Origin: Streptomyces aurantiogriseus
Lineage (GTDB): Bacteria; Actinomycetota; Actinomycetes; Streptomycetales; Streptomycetaceae
DNA: 64,000 nucleotides
Assembly: GCF_014649375.1 (NCBI RefSeq)
Contig: NZ_BMSX01000008.1
Span: forward strand, 306,701 to 370,700
Direction of reading: 5' to 3'
The notes beneath the pieces were generated by a model. The model was given only the letters and a program-made list of their open reading frames with translations, searched no databases and was not told the DNA's origin. Within the stretch, counting starts at the first letter, position 1. Every line of letters starts with the position of its first letter. Positions 1-8,148 of this stretch are shown piece by piece. The position numbers and the translations under genes were made by a program.

Positions 1-1
1 C

Positions 2-568
2 CTCCCCGACGACTCGCCCGCGGGTCCCCTGCTGACCCGTCTGCGCACCGAGGCCGACGCCCGCGTCGACGAAGTCCGCGTCCTCGCACGGGGGCTGGTG
101 CCGCCGGTCCTCGCCGAGCTGGGTCTGGTGCCGGCCGTCCGCGAACTCGTCATGCGGTACGAGGCGGACGGGCTCCAGGTCGTCGTACGCGCCGACGGAG
201 ACGGCTGCGGGGCTGCCGTACGGGACGTGCCCCAGGAGGTCGCGGGCGCCGTGTACGCCGTCGTCGCCGAGGCGTTGCGCAATGTCTCGCGGCACGCGCG
301 GGCCCGGACCTGCACGGTGACCCTGGCGGGGCTCGCCCCCGACGCGGGGCCGCGGTTGACGGTGAGCGTCGAGGACGACGGCCGGGGGATGGGGCCGGCG
401 GTCCGGGCCGGGGTGGGCACCCAGTCACTGCGGGAACGCGCCGAGACCCTCGGTGGCACGGTCACCTGGCAGCCGGGGGAGGGCGGCCGGGGCACCCGGG
501 TCGTGCTCGACGTGCCTCTGGTGCGCGACGGTGAGCAGGAGGAAGAGGTGAGGGGCCGTGTCCGGTGA
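2..568 (+). CDS. NarL-type sensor histidine kinase, C-terminal part
   Basis: The reading frame is already open at the left edge, so only the last 188 or so residues are present. It holds the end of the dimerisation region and a HATPase_c domain: the N-box (EALRNVSRHARA), the G1 box (VEDDGRGMG) and the GVGTQSLRERAETLGG stretch typical of the HisKA_3 class that pairs with LuxR/NarL regulators. It would phosphorylate the regulator encoded next, whose GTG start lies inside its last codons, implying translational coupling. The signal sensed is encoded outside the window. Confidence 0.9.
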   Translation, partial: LPDDSPAGPLLTRLRTEADARVDEVRVLARGLVPPVLAELGLVPAVRELVMRYEADGLQVVVRADGDGCGAAVRDVPQEVAGAVYAVVAEALRNVSRHARARTCTVTLAGLAPDAGPRLTVSVEDDGRGMGPAVRAGVGTQSLRERAETLGGTVTWQPGEGGRGTRVVLDVPLVRDGEQEEEVRGRVR

Positions 569-1238
569 GGTGCCCGAGGGCGGGGCGGTGCGGATCGCCG
601 TCGTCGACGACCACCCCGTGTTCCGGATGGGGATGGCCGCGCTGCTCTGCTCGTTGCCGGGACTGACGGTGGTGGCCGAGGCCGAGGACCTGGAGTCGGC
701 CGTGGCGGCGGTGCGGGCGCACGGGCCCGATGTGGTCGTCATGGACCTGCACCTGGGCGACCGTACGCCCTCCGGGGTGGAGGCCACCCGGGAGATCCTG
801 CGGCTGCGGCCCGCCACGGCCGTCCTCGTGGTGACCATGCTGGACGACGACGACTCCGTCTTCGCGTCCATGCGGGCCGGGGCCCGCGGTTATCTGTTGA
901 AGGGCGCGGCGCCCGCCGAGATCGAGCGGGCGGTGCGGGCGGTCGCGAACGGTGAGGTGATCCTCGGTCCCGCGGTGGCCTCCCGTGCCGTCGCCCATCT
1001 CACGGGACTGCGGTCGGCGGGCGCCGGGCCCGTGGCCCTGCCCGAACTGACCGCGCGGGAGCGCGAGGTCCTCGACCTGGTGGCCCGGGGACTGGACAAC
1101 CTGGCGATCTCCCGGCGGCTCGTCCTCAGTCCCAAGACCGTCCGCAACCACCTGTCCAGCATCCTCACCAAGCTCCAGGCGGCGACCAGGGCGGAGGCCA
1201 TCGTCCGGGCGCGGCAGGCGGGACTGGGGGAGGGGTGA
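558..1238 (+). CDS. LuxR/NarL-family two-component response regulator
   Basis: 226 residues, the usual length for the family. An N-terminal receiver domain carries acidic residues (VVDDHP), the phospho-acceptor Asp in VVMDLHLGD and the conserved Lys in GYLLKGA. A C-terminal LuxR helix-turn-helix follows (LTAREREVLDLVARGL, then SPKTVRNHLSSILTKL). The GTG start at 558 overlaps the end of the kinase gene, so kinase and regulator form one operon and presumably a cognate pair. The target genes are unknown; the convergent GH5 gene is not obviously one. Confidence 0.93.
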   Translation: MSGEVPEGGAVRIAVVDDHPVFRMGMAALLCSLPGLTVVAEAEDLESAVAAVRAHGPDVVVMDLHLGDRTPSGVEATREILRLRPATAVLVVTMLDDDDSVFASMRAGARGYLLKGAAPAEIERAVRAVANGEVILGPAVASRAVAHLTGLRSAGAGPVALPELTAREREVLDLVARGLDNLAISRRLVLSPKTVRNHLSSILTKLQAATRAEAIVRARQAGLGEG

Positions 1239-1254
1239 TCGCGGGCGCCTCGGG

Positions 1255-1313
1255 GGCTCCGCCCCGCATTTGCTCGGGGGAGGCTCCGCACTGGGGCAGT
1301 GCGGGGCGGAGCC
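1255..1313. terminator. Inverted repeat between convergent genes
   Basis: A perfect 14-nt inverted repeat (GGCTCCGCCCCGCA at 1255-1268 and its complement at 1300-1313) with a 31-nt loop sits in the 84-bp gap between the regulator gene and the convergent GH5 gene. Its position suggests a bidirectional terminator. There is no U-tract, as is common in Streptomyces. Confidence 0.6.
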
Positions 1314-1322
1314 TTGGTGCCG

Positions 1323-2381
1323 TCAGGGCTGCTGGACGGGCTTGCCGCGTCCCCAGGCCCAGGCGAGGCGGTCGGCGCCGGACTGGTTGGTCGTGGCCAG
1401 CCACGGGCGGGCCGGGTCGCCGGTCAGGGTCTGCAGGGAGTACGTGTCGTCCGTGCGCAGGCCCGGCCAGTAGACGGAGCCCATCTTCAGCTCACGGAAG
1501 GTGTCGGTGACCGCCTGGATGAAGTTGATGTAGTTGTTGTCGGGCGTCGGCTTGTTGTAGTCGAGGCCGGTCGTCATCGGGGCGCCGAACTCGTCCGCCA
1601 CGGTCCGGCCGGCGCAGTCGCCGATGCGTACCTTCAGGTCGGCCACCCACTGGTCGTAGGTGGCGTACTCCTTCCAGAAGCCGTAGTGGTGCAGGGAGAG
1701 GTAGGTGCCCTTCAGGCGCGGGTCGGCGCAGACGGTGGTGACGTGGTCGTTGTAGCCGGCGCCGCTGACGAAGACGCGGTTGCGGGGGACCGAGGGGTAG
1801 GTGGCCAGCCACTTCGCCGCGATGTCCGCCCACTCGGTGTCGGTGTAGCCGTGGGGCTCGTTCATCGGCTCGAAGTAGACGTGCTTGTCGTTCTTGTAGG
1901 CCTTGACGACCGTGTCCCACATGGGCCAGTAGGTGGCGGTGTCGTCGATGAAGCCGTCCTTGCGGGGGCCCGTGCCCTCCCAGTAGGACAGGATGACCTT
2001 GAAACCCTTGGCCGACGCCGCGTCGACGACTCCGCGGTACGACTTCCAGTACGCGCCGTTGACCGTGTACGGGTTGATGGGCAGACGGACGGTGTTGGCG
2101 CCGAGGTTGGCCCGGAACGCCGAGATCACCCGGCTCGCCTTGGTGTAGGTCTGGGCGTAGGTGTCGGAGAGGGAGAGGCCGGACAGGACGACGGGGTCGT
2201 CGGCGAAGTTGTCGCGGGGGTCGGCCCAGTTGACGCCTTTGAACTGGGTCGTGTCGGTGGCCGGCGCGGCCGTGGCGGGGGTGCCGGCGAGGGTGGTGGT
2301 GCCCGCCCCGGCGATCAGGAGCGCGATGAGGGCGGCTCGGAGGCGGGGGGTGCGGCGGGTGCCGGCGGGGGTTCTGCGCAT
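1323..2381 (-). CDS. Secreted GH5-family endoglycosidase (cellulase-like)
   Basis: 352 residues from ATG 2381, chosen because a good signal peptide follows (MRRTPAGTRR, hydrophobic ALIALLIAGAGTT, cleavage near TPATAAPA). A longer upstream frame is low-complexity and lacks a signal. The mature part looks like a single TIM-barrel glycoside hydrolase of family 5: VRLPINPY on an early strand, FEPMNEPHG with the likely acid/base Glu, LHHYGFW, and VADEFGAP with the likely nucleophile Glu. No carbohydrate-binding module is present. The substrate is probably a beta-glucan or mannan. Two palindromes directly upstream suggest LacI-type sugar-responsive repression. Confidence 0.9.
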   Translation of the reverse strand: MRRTPAGTRRTPRLRAALIALLIAGAGTTTLAGTPATAAPATDTTQFKGVNWADPRDNFADDPVVLSGLSLSDTYAQTYTKASRVISAFRANLGANTVRLPINPYTVNGAYWKSYRGVVDAASAKGFKVILSYWEGTGPRKDGFIDDTATYWPMWDTVVKAYKNDKHVYFEPMNEPHGYTDTEWADIAAKWLATYPSVPRNRVFVSGAGYNDHVTTVCADPRLKGTYLSLHHYGFWKEYATYDQWVADLKVRIGDCAGRTVADEFGAPMTTGLDYNKPTPDNNYINFIQAVTDTFRELKMGSVYWPGLRTDDTYSLQTLTGDPARPWLATTNQSGADRLAWAWGRGKPVQQP

Positions 2382-2405
2382 CGGCTTGGCCTTTCGGGGG
2401 TCCTC

Positions 2406-2455
2406 ATGTTTGCGTAAACATCGGCCCTTGGGGTGGCGGATGTTTACGCAAACAT
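2406..2455. promoter_or_regulatory. Paired 16-bp palindromic operators upstream of GH5
   Basis: Two sites, ATGTTTGCGTAAACAT (2406-2421) and ATGTTTACGCAAACAT (2440-2455), are exact reverse complements of each other. Each is a near-perfect palindrome centred on CG, and the centres are 34 bp apart. A central CG with A/T-rich arms is the hallmark of LacI-family operators. They lie 25 and 59 bp upstream of the GH5 start, where a repressor would block transcription. No LacI regulator is encoded in the window. Confidence 0.7.
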
Positions 2456-2619
2456 CTCGGCGCCCGGAATCGTGGCACCCGGCACAGTGATCGTCAAGGT
2501 TTCCCGTGCGTGACATCCGTTGCGCGGGTGGGGCAGAGCGGGCGTGGTGGTGGGGGTGTGGCTGTCCCGAAGTGTGAGTCGGGGGCCGAGTCGGGTGGTG
2601 GGTGGGTACAGGCCGGGGT

Positions 2620-2640
2620 CCAAGGGGCGGAGCCCCTTGG
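2620..2640. repeat. Perfect hairpin in the 578-bp GH5/M28 intergenic region
   Basis: A 9-bp perfect stem (CCAAGGGGC / GCCCCTTGG) closes on a GGA loop. It belongs to the common class of 'ggggcggagcccc' hairpins between Streptomyces genes. The rest of 2456-2959 holds no convincing gene; 2730-2830 is more AT-rich, repeats TACGTGA, and probably carries the peptidase promoter. Confidence 0.5.
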
Positions 2641-2959
2641 CGGGGGGCGAAGGGGTGGAGCCCTTGACGGGACGGGACGGGTAGGGCGGCGGGGGCGAAA
2701 CAACCCCATCGGTCACCGGGCACCCGCAGGCCGTACAAAATGCGCCATGAATTTACGTGAGAATTCAGTGCCGCTCGAGTCGTTCATACGTGATTTTCAG
2801 CGGCTCTTCCGGCGAGAAAGCCGGTGTGGGTGGGGTGGCGGAAAAGGGGCGGCTGGTGGATTCCGGTTGTGAAAGCGGGTGGCGTTGGTTCCGGTGGGGT
2901 GGAAGTATTCGGGGCGATCTCAGGTGCCCGCACCTGCAAAAGTAGAGGGGAAATTCTCC

Positions 2960-3910
2960 GTGGCTTTCATGTCGTCCCGTCCTGTCGTCGTCGCGGCCTC
3001 CGCGCTGTCCGTCCTGGTGCTCGGGGCAGGTGGTGTGCATGCCGAAGAGCCTGCTCAGGCAGGGGGTGCGCCCGACATCTCCGTCGGCAAGGTGATGCGG
3101 CACCTCGACGCGCTGCAGAAGGTCGCCGACGCGAACAACGGCAACCGGGCCCATGGCACGGCCGGTTATCAGGCGTCCATTGATTATGTCAGGGGGAAGC
3201 TGGATTCTGCCGGTTTCGTCACCTCGCTGCAGGAATTCGAGTTCGGCGGGAAGAAGAGCTGGAATCTTCTTGCGGATTGGCCTCGGGGTGGGCAGTCCGG
3301 GAAGGTCCTGATGGTCGGGGCGCATCTCGACTCCGTGGACACGAGCCCCGGCATCAATGACAACGGCTCCAGCGTGGCGGCCATTCTGGAGACCGCGCTG
3401 ACGGTTTCCGCGAAGAACGTCACTCCTTCCCAGCACCTCCGTTTCGCCTTCTGGGGAACGGAGGAGGAGACCTACATCGGATCCACGCACTACGTGAACA
3501 CCCTGCCGCCGGCCGAACTGGCCAAGATCAGCGCCTACCTGAACTTCGACATGATCGGCTCGCCGAACCCCGGGTACTTCGTCTACGACCAGAGCCCCGA
3601 GGTCGCCCAGCACTTCAACCAGTACTTCACCGCCAAGGGCATCCCCACCGAGCCCGCCACCGCACTCAACGGCCGCAGCGACCACGAGCCGTTCCTGGCC
3701 AAGGGCGTCGCCGTGGGCGGCATCTTCACGGGGTCCGCCGAGATCAAGACCCCGGAGCAGGTCGCGAAGTGGGGCGGCACCGCCGGTGAGGCCATGGACA
3801 AGTGCTACCACCTGGCCTGCGACACCCCCGCCAACATCAACAAGCGGGCCCTGGACGTCAACACCGACGCCGTCGCCGCCATGGTCTGGAAGCTGGGCGT
3901 GCGCAAGTAA
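2960..3910 (+). CDS. Secreted M28 zinc aminopeptidase
   Basis: 316 residues from GTG 2960, 9 nt after AGGGG; ATG 2969 is an alternative start. A signal peptide runs to about VHAEEPAQA. The zinc-peptidase signatures of family M28 follow in order: VGAHLDSVD (His, Asp), GINDNGSS (bridging Asp), FWGTEEET (catalytic Glu and ligand Glu), NFDMIGSPN (Asp) and RSDHEPF (His). This resembles the secreted Streptomyces griseus aminopeptidase, which removes N-terminal hydrophobic residues outside the cell. There is no C-terminal pro-domain. The gene converges on the biosynthetic cluster and is not obviously part of it. Confidence 0.93.
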   Translation: MAFMSSRPVVVAASALSVLVLGAGGVHAEEPAQAGGAPDISVGKVMRHLDALQKVADANNGNRAHGTAGYQASIDYVRGKLDSAGFVTSLQEFEFGGKKSWNLLADWPRGGQSGKVLMVGAHLDSVDTSPGINDNGSSVAAILETALTVSAKNVTPSQHLRFAFWGTEEETYIGSTHYVNTLPPAELAKISAYLNFDMIGSPNPGYFVYDQSPEVAQHFNQYFTAKGIPTEPATALNGRSDHEPFLAKGVAVGGIFTGSAEIKTPEQVAKWGGTAGEAMDKCYHLACDTPANINKRALDVNTDAVAAMVWKLGVRK

Positions 3911-3956
3911 GCACGGAAGGCAGGGAAAGCAAGGCAGGCGGGGAAAGCAGGGAAGG

Positions 3957-3988
3957 AGAGGGGGCGGGCCTTCGGGCCCGGCCCCTCT
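3957..3988. terminator. Bidirectional terminator hairpin with TTCG loop
   Basis: A 14-bp stem with one mismatch (AGAGGGGGCGGGCC / GGCCCGGCCCCTCT) closes on a TTCG tetraloop between the convergent M28 gene and the end of biosynthetic unit A. It is a strong candidate terminator for both and marks the cluster edge. Confidence 0.8.
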
Positions 3989-4007
3989 GCCTGGCCTTTC
4001 TTCGGCC

Positions 4008-6347
4008 TCAGCCCGCTCTGCGGCCCCTGGGGCGTGCCGCCGACCGGGCCAGTTGGTCGCGGTCCACCTTGCCCGTGGGGCCGACCGGCAGAGCCGGCAG
4101 GACGAGAACGTGCTCCGGGAGCATGTAGCTGGGGAGGAGCCCGGTCAGGTGGCGGCGGACCGAGCCGCCGGACAGTTCCTGCCCCGCGGACCCCGTGGCC
4201 ACCGCCGCCACGATCTGCGGGCCGTCCTCACCGCGCAGCGTGGTGACTGCGCAGTCCACCACCCCGGGCACCTGCCGCAGCGCGGCCAGCACCTCGCCCA
4301 GCTCGATCCGGTAGCCGCGCACCTTGACCTGGTCGTCCCGGCGGCCCCGGAACTCCAGGTTGCCGTCGGCCATCCAGCGGGCCCGGTCGCCCGTGGCGTA
4401 CATGCGCTCGCCCGGCAGGCCGCAGACCGTGTCGGCCGTGAACTTCCCGGCCGACAGCTCGGGATCACCGACGTACCCGTCGGCCACGGCCACGCCCGCG
4501 ATGTAGAGGTCGCCCTCGACGCCGATCGGGCACGGCTTGCGGTCGCCGTCCAGGACGTAGTAGCGGGCGTTCCGGATCGGCTTGCCGTACGGGATGCTGG
4601 TCCACTCCGGGTCGATCTCGCCGACGTCGAAGTGGTTGGACCAGATCGTCGCCTCGGTGGCGCCGCCCAGGGCGACGACGTGGGCCTTCGGGAAGCGGGC
4701 GCGGACTCGGTCGGGGAGGGCCAGCGGCACCCAGTCGCCGCTGAGGAAGACCAGGCGCAGGCTCGGGGCCGGGCCCTTGTCCTGCGGTTCGTCCGCGAAG
4801 GACATCACCATGCTCAGTGCGGCCGGTGCCGAGTCCCAGAAGGTGACCGGCTCGTTCAGCATGATGTCCAACAGGCGCTCGCCGTCGGAGAGTTCGACCG
4901 CGGGGACCACACGCAGGCTGGCGCCCGCCGCGAGGATGCCGAGCAGGTCGTAGACGGACAGGTCGAAGGTGAGCGCGGTGACCCACAGCAGACAGTCGTC
5001 CGGGCCGACCTCGTAGGTCTCGTTCACCCACTGGATGACGTTGACGGCGCTGCGGTGGCGTACCGAGACGCCCTTCGGTACGCCGGTGGAGCCCGAGGTG
5101 AAGATGACGTACGCGGTGTCGTCGGCGCCGGGGCCGGTGGGGAGCGGCAAGGCGCGGGCCTTCTCGACGTCGCTCCAGGTGCTGATCACCGGCACGTGCG
5201 GTGTACCGGTCTCCGTCGGTTCGAGGCGCAGGACCACGTCGTAGCGGTCCCGTAGGACCGGGGGCCAGGCGTGCCCTTCGCGGCGGTGGATCTCCGCCCG
5301 TACCGGCAGGCCCAGTTGGGCCGCCAGGCGGGTGAACCATTCGGTGGGCACGTGCAGATGGCCGCTCTCGCGGCCCTCGCCCGGTTCCGCGAGATCCGCG
5401 AGGACCACCGCGCCGCCCGGTGCCAGGGCGCCCAGCGCGTCCCGGAGCACGGACCGCAGGTACTCGAAGCCCGGGAAGAACTGGGCGACGCTGGCCAGCA
5501 CCACCACATCGGCGCTCGCCCGCGCCACCACCCGGCCCAGTTCGTCGGCGGGCGCGTGCACGAACCGTGCGCCCTCGCCGTACTCCCGGCCCGCCCGCTC
5601 CAGCGCGACCGACGACACGTCGACGCCCGTGTAGGCGGCCACCCGGTCCCGCAGCGCGCCCGCGATCAGACCGGCGCCGCAGCCCACCTCGACGACCCGC
5701 GGCTTGTCCGCCGCCGACAGGACGAGGTCACGGACATGGGAGACGTACGTGTCGATCTGGGCGGCGGAGATGTCGTCGGCCGGGTTCTGGTTGAAGCCCG
5801 AGGCCCGGGCGAGGTCCTCGTCCTCGGCGACGGTGTCCCACAGCAGGCCCACCGCCTCGGTGTCCAGCGGGTCCGGGGTCGCGGCCCGCAGGTCGGTGCA
5901 GACCAGCCGGAGGCCGGTGCCCGCGAGGTGCCCGGCCTCCTCCGCGCGGCGGGCCAGCGCATGGCCGGTCACCAGCCAGCCGATGCCCAGCTGGCGTACC
6001 GGGGCGGCGATCCGGGCGGCCGGCCAGCGCGCGTCGAGCGGCACGTAGGCGGCGCCGGTGCGCAGCACACCGACGACCGCCCGCACACTGTCGTACGAGT
6101 TCTCGTGCAGGATGCCCACGAAGTCGCCCCGGCCCACCCCGTGGTCGCTCAGGAAGCGGGCGAGCAGGCCGGAGTCGCCCCACAGTTGCGCGTACGTCCT
6201 GACCTCCCCGTCCCCGAGGCGGACGGCCGGGGCGCCGGGGTTCTCCCGTACGCGCCGCTCGATCAGGTCGATCATGCTCACCTGGTCCTCGAACGGCCGT
6301 GCTGTGTCGTTCCATTCGGCCGGCGGCAGCTCCCAGGGCTCTGCCAT
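4008..6347 (-). CDS. Stand-alone NRPS adenylation domain interrupted by a methyltransferase (A-M-A)
   Basis: 779 residues from ATG 6347. The first ~140 residues are the N-terminal A-domain part (LTYAQ-like core A1, then AAYVPLDARWPAARI = A2). A SAM methyltransferase (VVEVGCGAGL near residue 219; VVLASVAQFF) then fills about residues 150-375. The A domain resumes at core A3 (FTSGSTGVPKG near 416) and runs to the A10 Lys in GPTGKVD. There is no carrier domain. Reading the pocket by eye gives D-L-Y-D-F-S-L-I-W, close to the cysteine code DLYNLSLIW. In characterised interrupted A domains, insertion between A2 and A3 goes with side-chain S- or O-methylation (TioN, KtzH), so S-methylcysteinyl loading onto a separate PCP is inferred. 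It is the last gene of unit A. Confidence 0.9.
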   Translation of the reverse strand: MAEPWELPPAEWNDTARPFEDQVSMIDLIERRVRENPGAPAVRLGDGEVRTYAQLWGDSGLLARFLSDHGVGRGDFVGILHENSYDSVRAVVGVLRTGAAYVPLDARWPAARIAAPVRQLGIGWLVTGHALARRAEEAGHLAGTGLRLVCTDLRAATPDPLDTEAVGLLWDTVAEDEDLARASGFNQNPADDISAAQIDTYVSHVRDLVLSAADKPRVVEVGCGAGLIAGALRDRVAAYTGVDVSSVALERAGREYGEGARFVHAPADELGRVVARASADVVVLASVAQFFPGFEYLRSVLRDALGALAPGGAVVLADLAEPGEGRESGHLHVPTEWFTRLAAQLGLPVRAEIHRREGHAWPPVLRDRYDVVLRLEPTETGTPHVPVISTWSDVEKARALPLPTGPGADDTAYVIFTSGSTGVPKGVSVRHRSAVNVIQWVNETYEVGPDDCLLWVTALTFDLSVYDLLGILAAGASLRVVPAVELSDGERLLDIMLNEPVTFWDSAPAALSMVMSFADEPQDKGPAPSLRLVFLSGDWVPLALPDRVRARFPKAHVVALGGATEATIWSNHFDVGEIDPEWTSIPYGKPIRNARYYVLDGDRKPCPIGVEGDLYIAGVAVADGYVGDPELSAGKFTADTVCGLPGERMYATGDRARWMADGNLEFRGRRDDQVKVRGYRIELGEVLAALRQVPGVVDCAVTTLRGEDGPQIVAAVATGSAGQELSGGSVRRHLTGLLPSYMLPEHVLVLPALPVGPTGKVDRDQLARSAARPRGRRAG

Positions 6348-6391
6348 CTGCTCTGCCCTCCTTCGTGAGGTGCGGGTCGGGTGACGGTACG

Positions 6392-6820
6392 TCAGATGAC
6401 GCGGCCGTACTTGGGGTTGTCGCGGTGGATGACCCGCTCGCGGATGCGCAGTTCGCCCTTCTCGCGCACCATGCGGTCCTCGACGCTGGAGGAGGAGAAG
6501 AAGTGGACCTCGTCCTGGGTGTTGGTCTGGGTCACCAGGGAGTAATAGGTGACGCGCAGGCCGTCGTCCTCGGCCGGCTCGATCAGGAAGTGGTCGAACC
6601 AGTGGCGGGTGACCAGCCCCTCGTACATCGGGAGCATGCTCTTCATCTTGGCGCGCATCGCCTCGCGGCCCTCGACCTTCTCGCCGCGGTGGGGGTGGGC
6701 GACCGAGCCGTCCTCGGTGAAGGTCGCGGTGAACTGCTCGATGTCCAGGTCGTCGAGCACGCGCATCTGACGGGCGTAGAAGTTCTTGACCTCGATGTAG
6801 AGGTCCGGCGTGATGGTCAT
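6392..6820 (-). CDS. SnoaL/NTF2-like small protein
   Basis: 142 residues from ATG 6820, preceded by GAGGAG at 5-nt spacing; the GTG two codons upstream overlaps that ribosome site. The sequence (FYARQMRVLDDLDIEQFTATFTEDGSV, then HWFDHFLI and the conserved strand ending NPKYGRVI) fits the cone-shaped SnoaL_4 / ring-hydroxylating-dioxygenase beta-subunit-like fold. Such proteins act as cyclases, dehydratases or isomerases on polyketide-like intermediates. It lies between the ketosynthase and the A-M-A gene, so a role in ring closure or dehydration is plausible but unproven. Confidence 0.85.
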   Translation of the reverse strand: MTITPDLYIEVKNFYARQMRVLDDLDIEQFTATFTEDGSVAHPHRGEKVEGREAMRAKMKSMLPMYEGLVTRHWFDHFLIEPAEDDGLRVTYYSLVTQTNTQDEVHFFSSSSVEDRMVREKGELRIRERVIHRDNPKYGRVI

Positions 6821-6849
6821 GTCCACTCCTCAGGGGTGACAAGGGATTC

Positions 6850-6880
6850 GGTCGTCGATCAGGTCGTCGATCAGGTCGTC
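6850..6880. repeat. Short 12-bp tandem repeat
   Basis: GGTCGTCGATCA occurs twice in tandem (6850-6861, 6862-6873), followed by a partial third copy, in the 73-bp gap between the ketosynthase and SnoaL-like genes. It is probably a slippage product and no function is evident. Confidence 0.6.
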
Positions 6881-6893
6881 AATTGACGGGTCG

Positions 6894-8135
6894 TCAGGAT
6901 GGCGGGGCTTCCTCGAGGACGAGGAAGGCGTTGGTGCCGCCCACGCCGGCCGACATCAGGCCGGCCGTGCGGGGGCGGCCGTTCACGGGCCAGGGGCGGC
7001 CCTCGGGGAGGATGCCGAAGCGTTCGCCGCGGCCGGTGAACTCCTCGATGGGGTCCTCGGTGTTCGGTGTCGCCGGCAGGAAAGCGCGGTCCATCGCGAG
7101 GCACGTCTTGATCAGGGCCGCCATGCCGGCCGCGGTGTCGCAGTGGCCGACGGAGGCCTTCACCGAGCCGACCGCGACCGGCGGGCCGTCCGTGCCGAGC
7201 GCCTCGATCAGGGCGGTGGCCTCGATCTGGTCGTTCAGCGGGATGCCGACGCCGTGCGTCTCGACGTAGTCGACGTCGGCGCCGGTCAGACCCGCCGCGT
7301 CCAGGGCCCGGCGCACCGCGCGGACCTTGCCGTCGACGCCGGGGATGACGAAACCGGGCTTGGCGCGGCCGTCGTTGGTGACGGCGCTGCCCCGGATGAC
7401 GGCGTAGACCGGGTCGCCGTCGCGCAGGGCGTCGTCGAGTCGGCGCAGGAGGACGGCTCCGGAGCCGTCGCCGGGGACCACGCCGTTGTGGCGGCGGTCG
7501 AAGGGGCGCACGATGCCCTCGGTGGAGTAGATGCTGCGCGGGGTACGCAGATAGGAGCCGTCGGCGTCCTCCTGGACGGCCACCGCGCCGGCCAGCGCGT
7601 AGTCGCAGGCGTGCAGTCGCAGGCTCTGGCAGGCCAGATGGACGGCGACGGCCGAGGTGGCACACGCCGAGTCCAGCATCAGCGACTCGCCCCACAGGTC
7701 CTGGAGATAGGAGAAGTAGGGCCCGGCGAACGTGGGGTCGACGTGCACCACGTCGTCGAAGGCGGCCCGCGGCACGTGCTTGGTGCGGGCACAGCCGGCG
7801 TAGACGGCGGTGCGGTCGGCGATCGCCGACAGGCGGACACCGGCGTCCTCGGCCGCCTGCCACAGCGACTCCTGGAGGATGCCGTGCTGCGGGTCGAGGC
7901 CCTCGACGCCGACGAGCGCGCTGTCGTAGGCGTCCCGGTGCGGGGCCACCCCCCACGAGTGGACCCGCAGCCGGTCCTCGCCCAGGTCCTCCACGACCGG
8001 CACCTGCTCCCGCTGGAAGCAGTCCCGGCCCGCGACGAGGTTCTCCCAGAACGCCCCGACGTCGGGCGCCTTGGCGAAACGGCCGCCCACGCCGACGACG
8101 GCCACGGGCGCGGAGTGCTCGGAGAGCTCTGACAT
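6894..8135 (-). CDS. Stand-alone modular-type ketosynthase
   Basis: 413 residues from ATG 8135, preceded by GGGAGGG. The thiolase-fold triad is intact: Cys158 in DSACATS, His294 in ETHGVG and His331 in SVKASVGHCDTAAG. The family resemblance is to KS domains of modular PKS/NRPS hybrids rather than FabF, but with unusual substitutions (DPQHGILQES instead of DPQQRLLLE) and no AT, ACP or docking segment. It would act in trans, probably extending an aminoacyl or peptidyl thioester on the neighbouring PCP with malonyl units. The C-terminus of the adjacent NRPS carries the vestige of the AT that would normally follow such a KS. Confidence 0.92.
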   Translation of the reverse strand: MSELSEHSAPVAVVGVGGRFAKAPDVGAFWENLVAGRDCFQREQVPVVEDLGEDRLRVHSWGVAPHRDAYDSALVGVEGLDPQHGILQESLWQAAEDAGVRLSAIADRTAVYAGCARTKHVPRAAFDDVVHVDPTFAGPYFSYLQDLWGESLMLDSACATSAVAVHLACQSLRLHACDYALAGAVAVQEDADGSYLRTPRSIYSTEGIVRPFDRRHNGVVPGDGSGAVLLRRLDDALRDGDPVYAVIRGSAVTNDGRAKPGFVIPGVDGKVRAVRRALDAAGLTGADVDYVETHGVGIPLNDQIEATALIEALGTDGPPVAVGSVKASVGHCDTAAGMAALIKTCLAMDRAFLPATPNTEDPIEEFTGRGERFGILPEGRPWPVNGRPRTAGLMSAGVGGTNAFLVLEEAPPS

Positions 8136-8148
8136 GCCCACCCTCCCT

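Noticed and set aside
1299..2417. A plus-strand frame of about 370 codons opposite the GH5 gene
   Set aside because: Its composition mirrors the antisense of GH5 and it lacks a ribosome site or recognisable domain.
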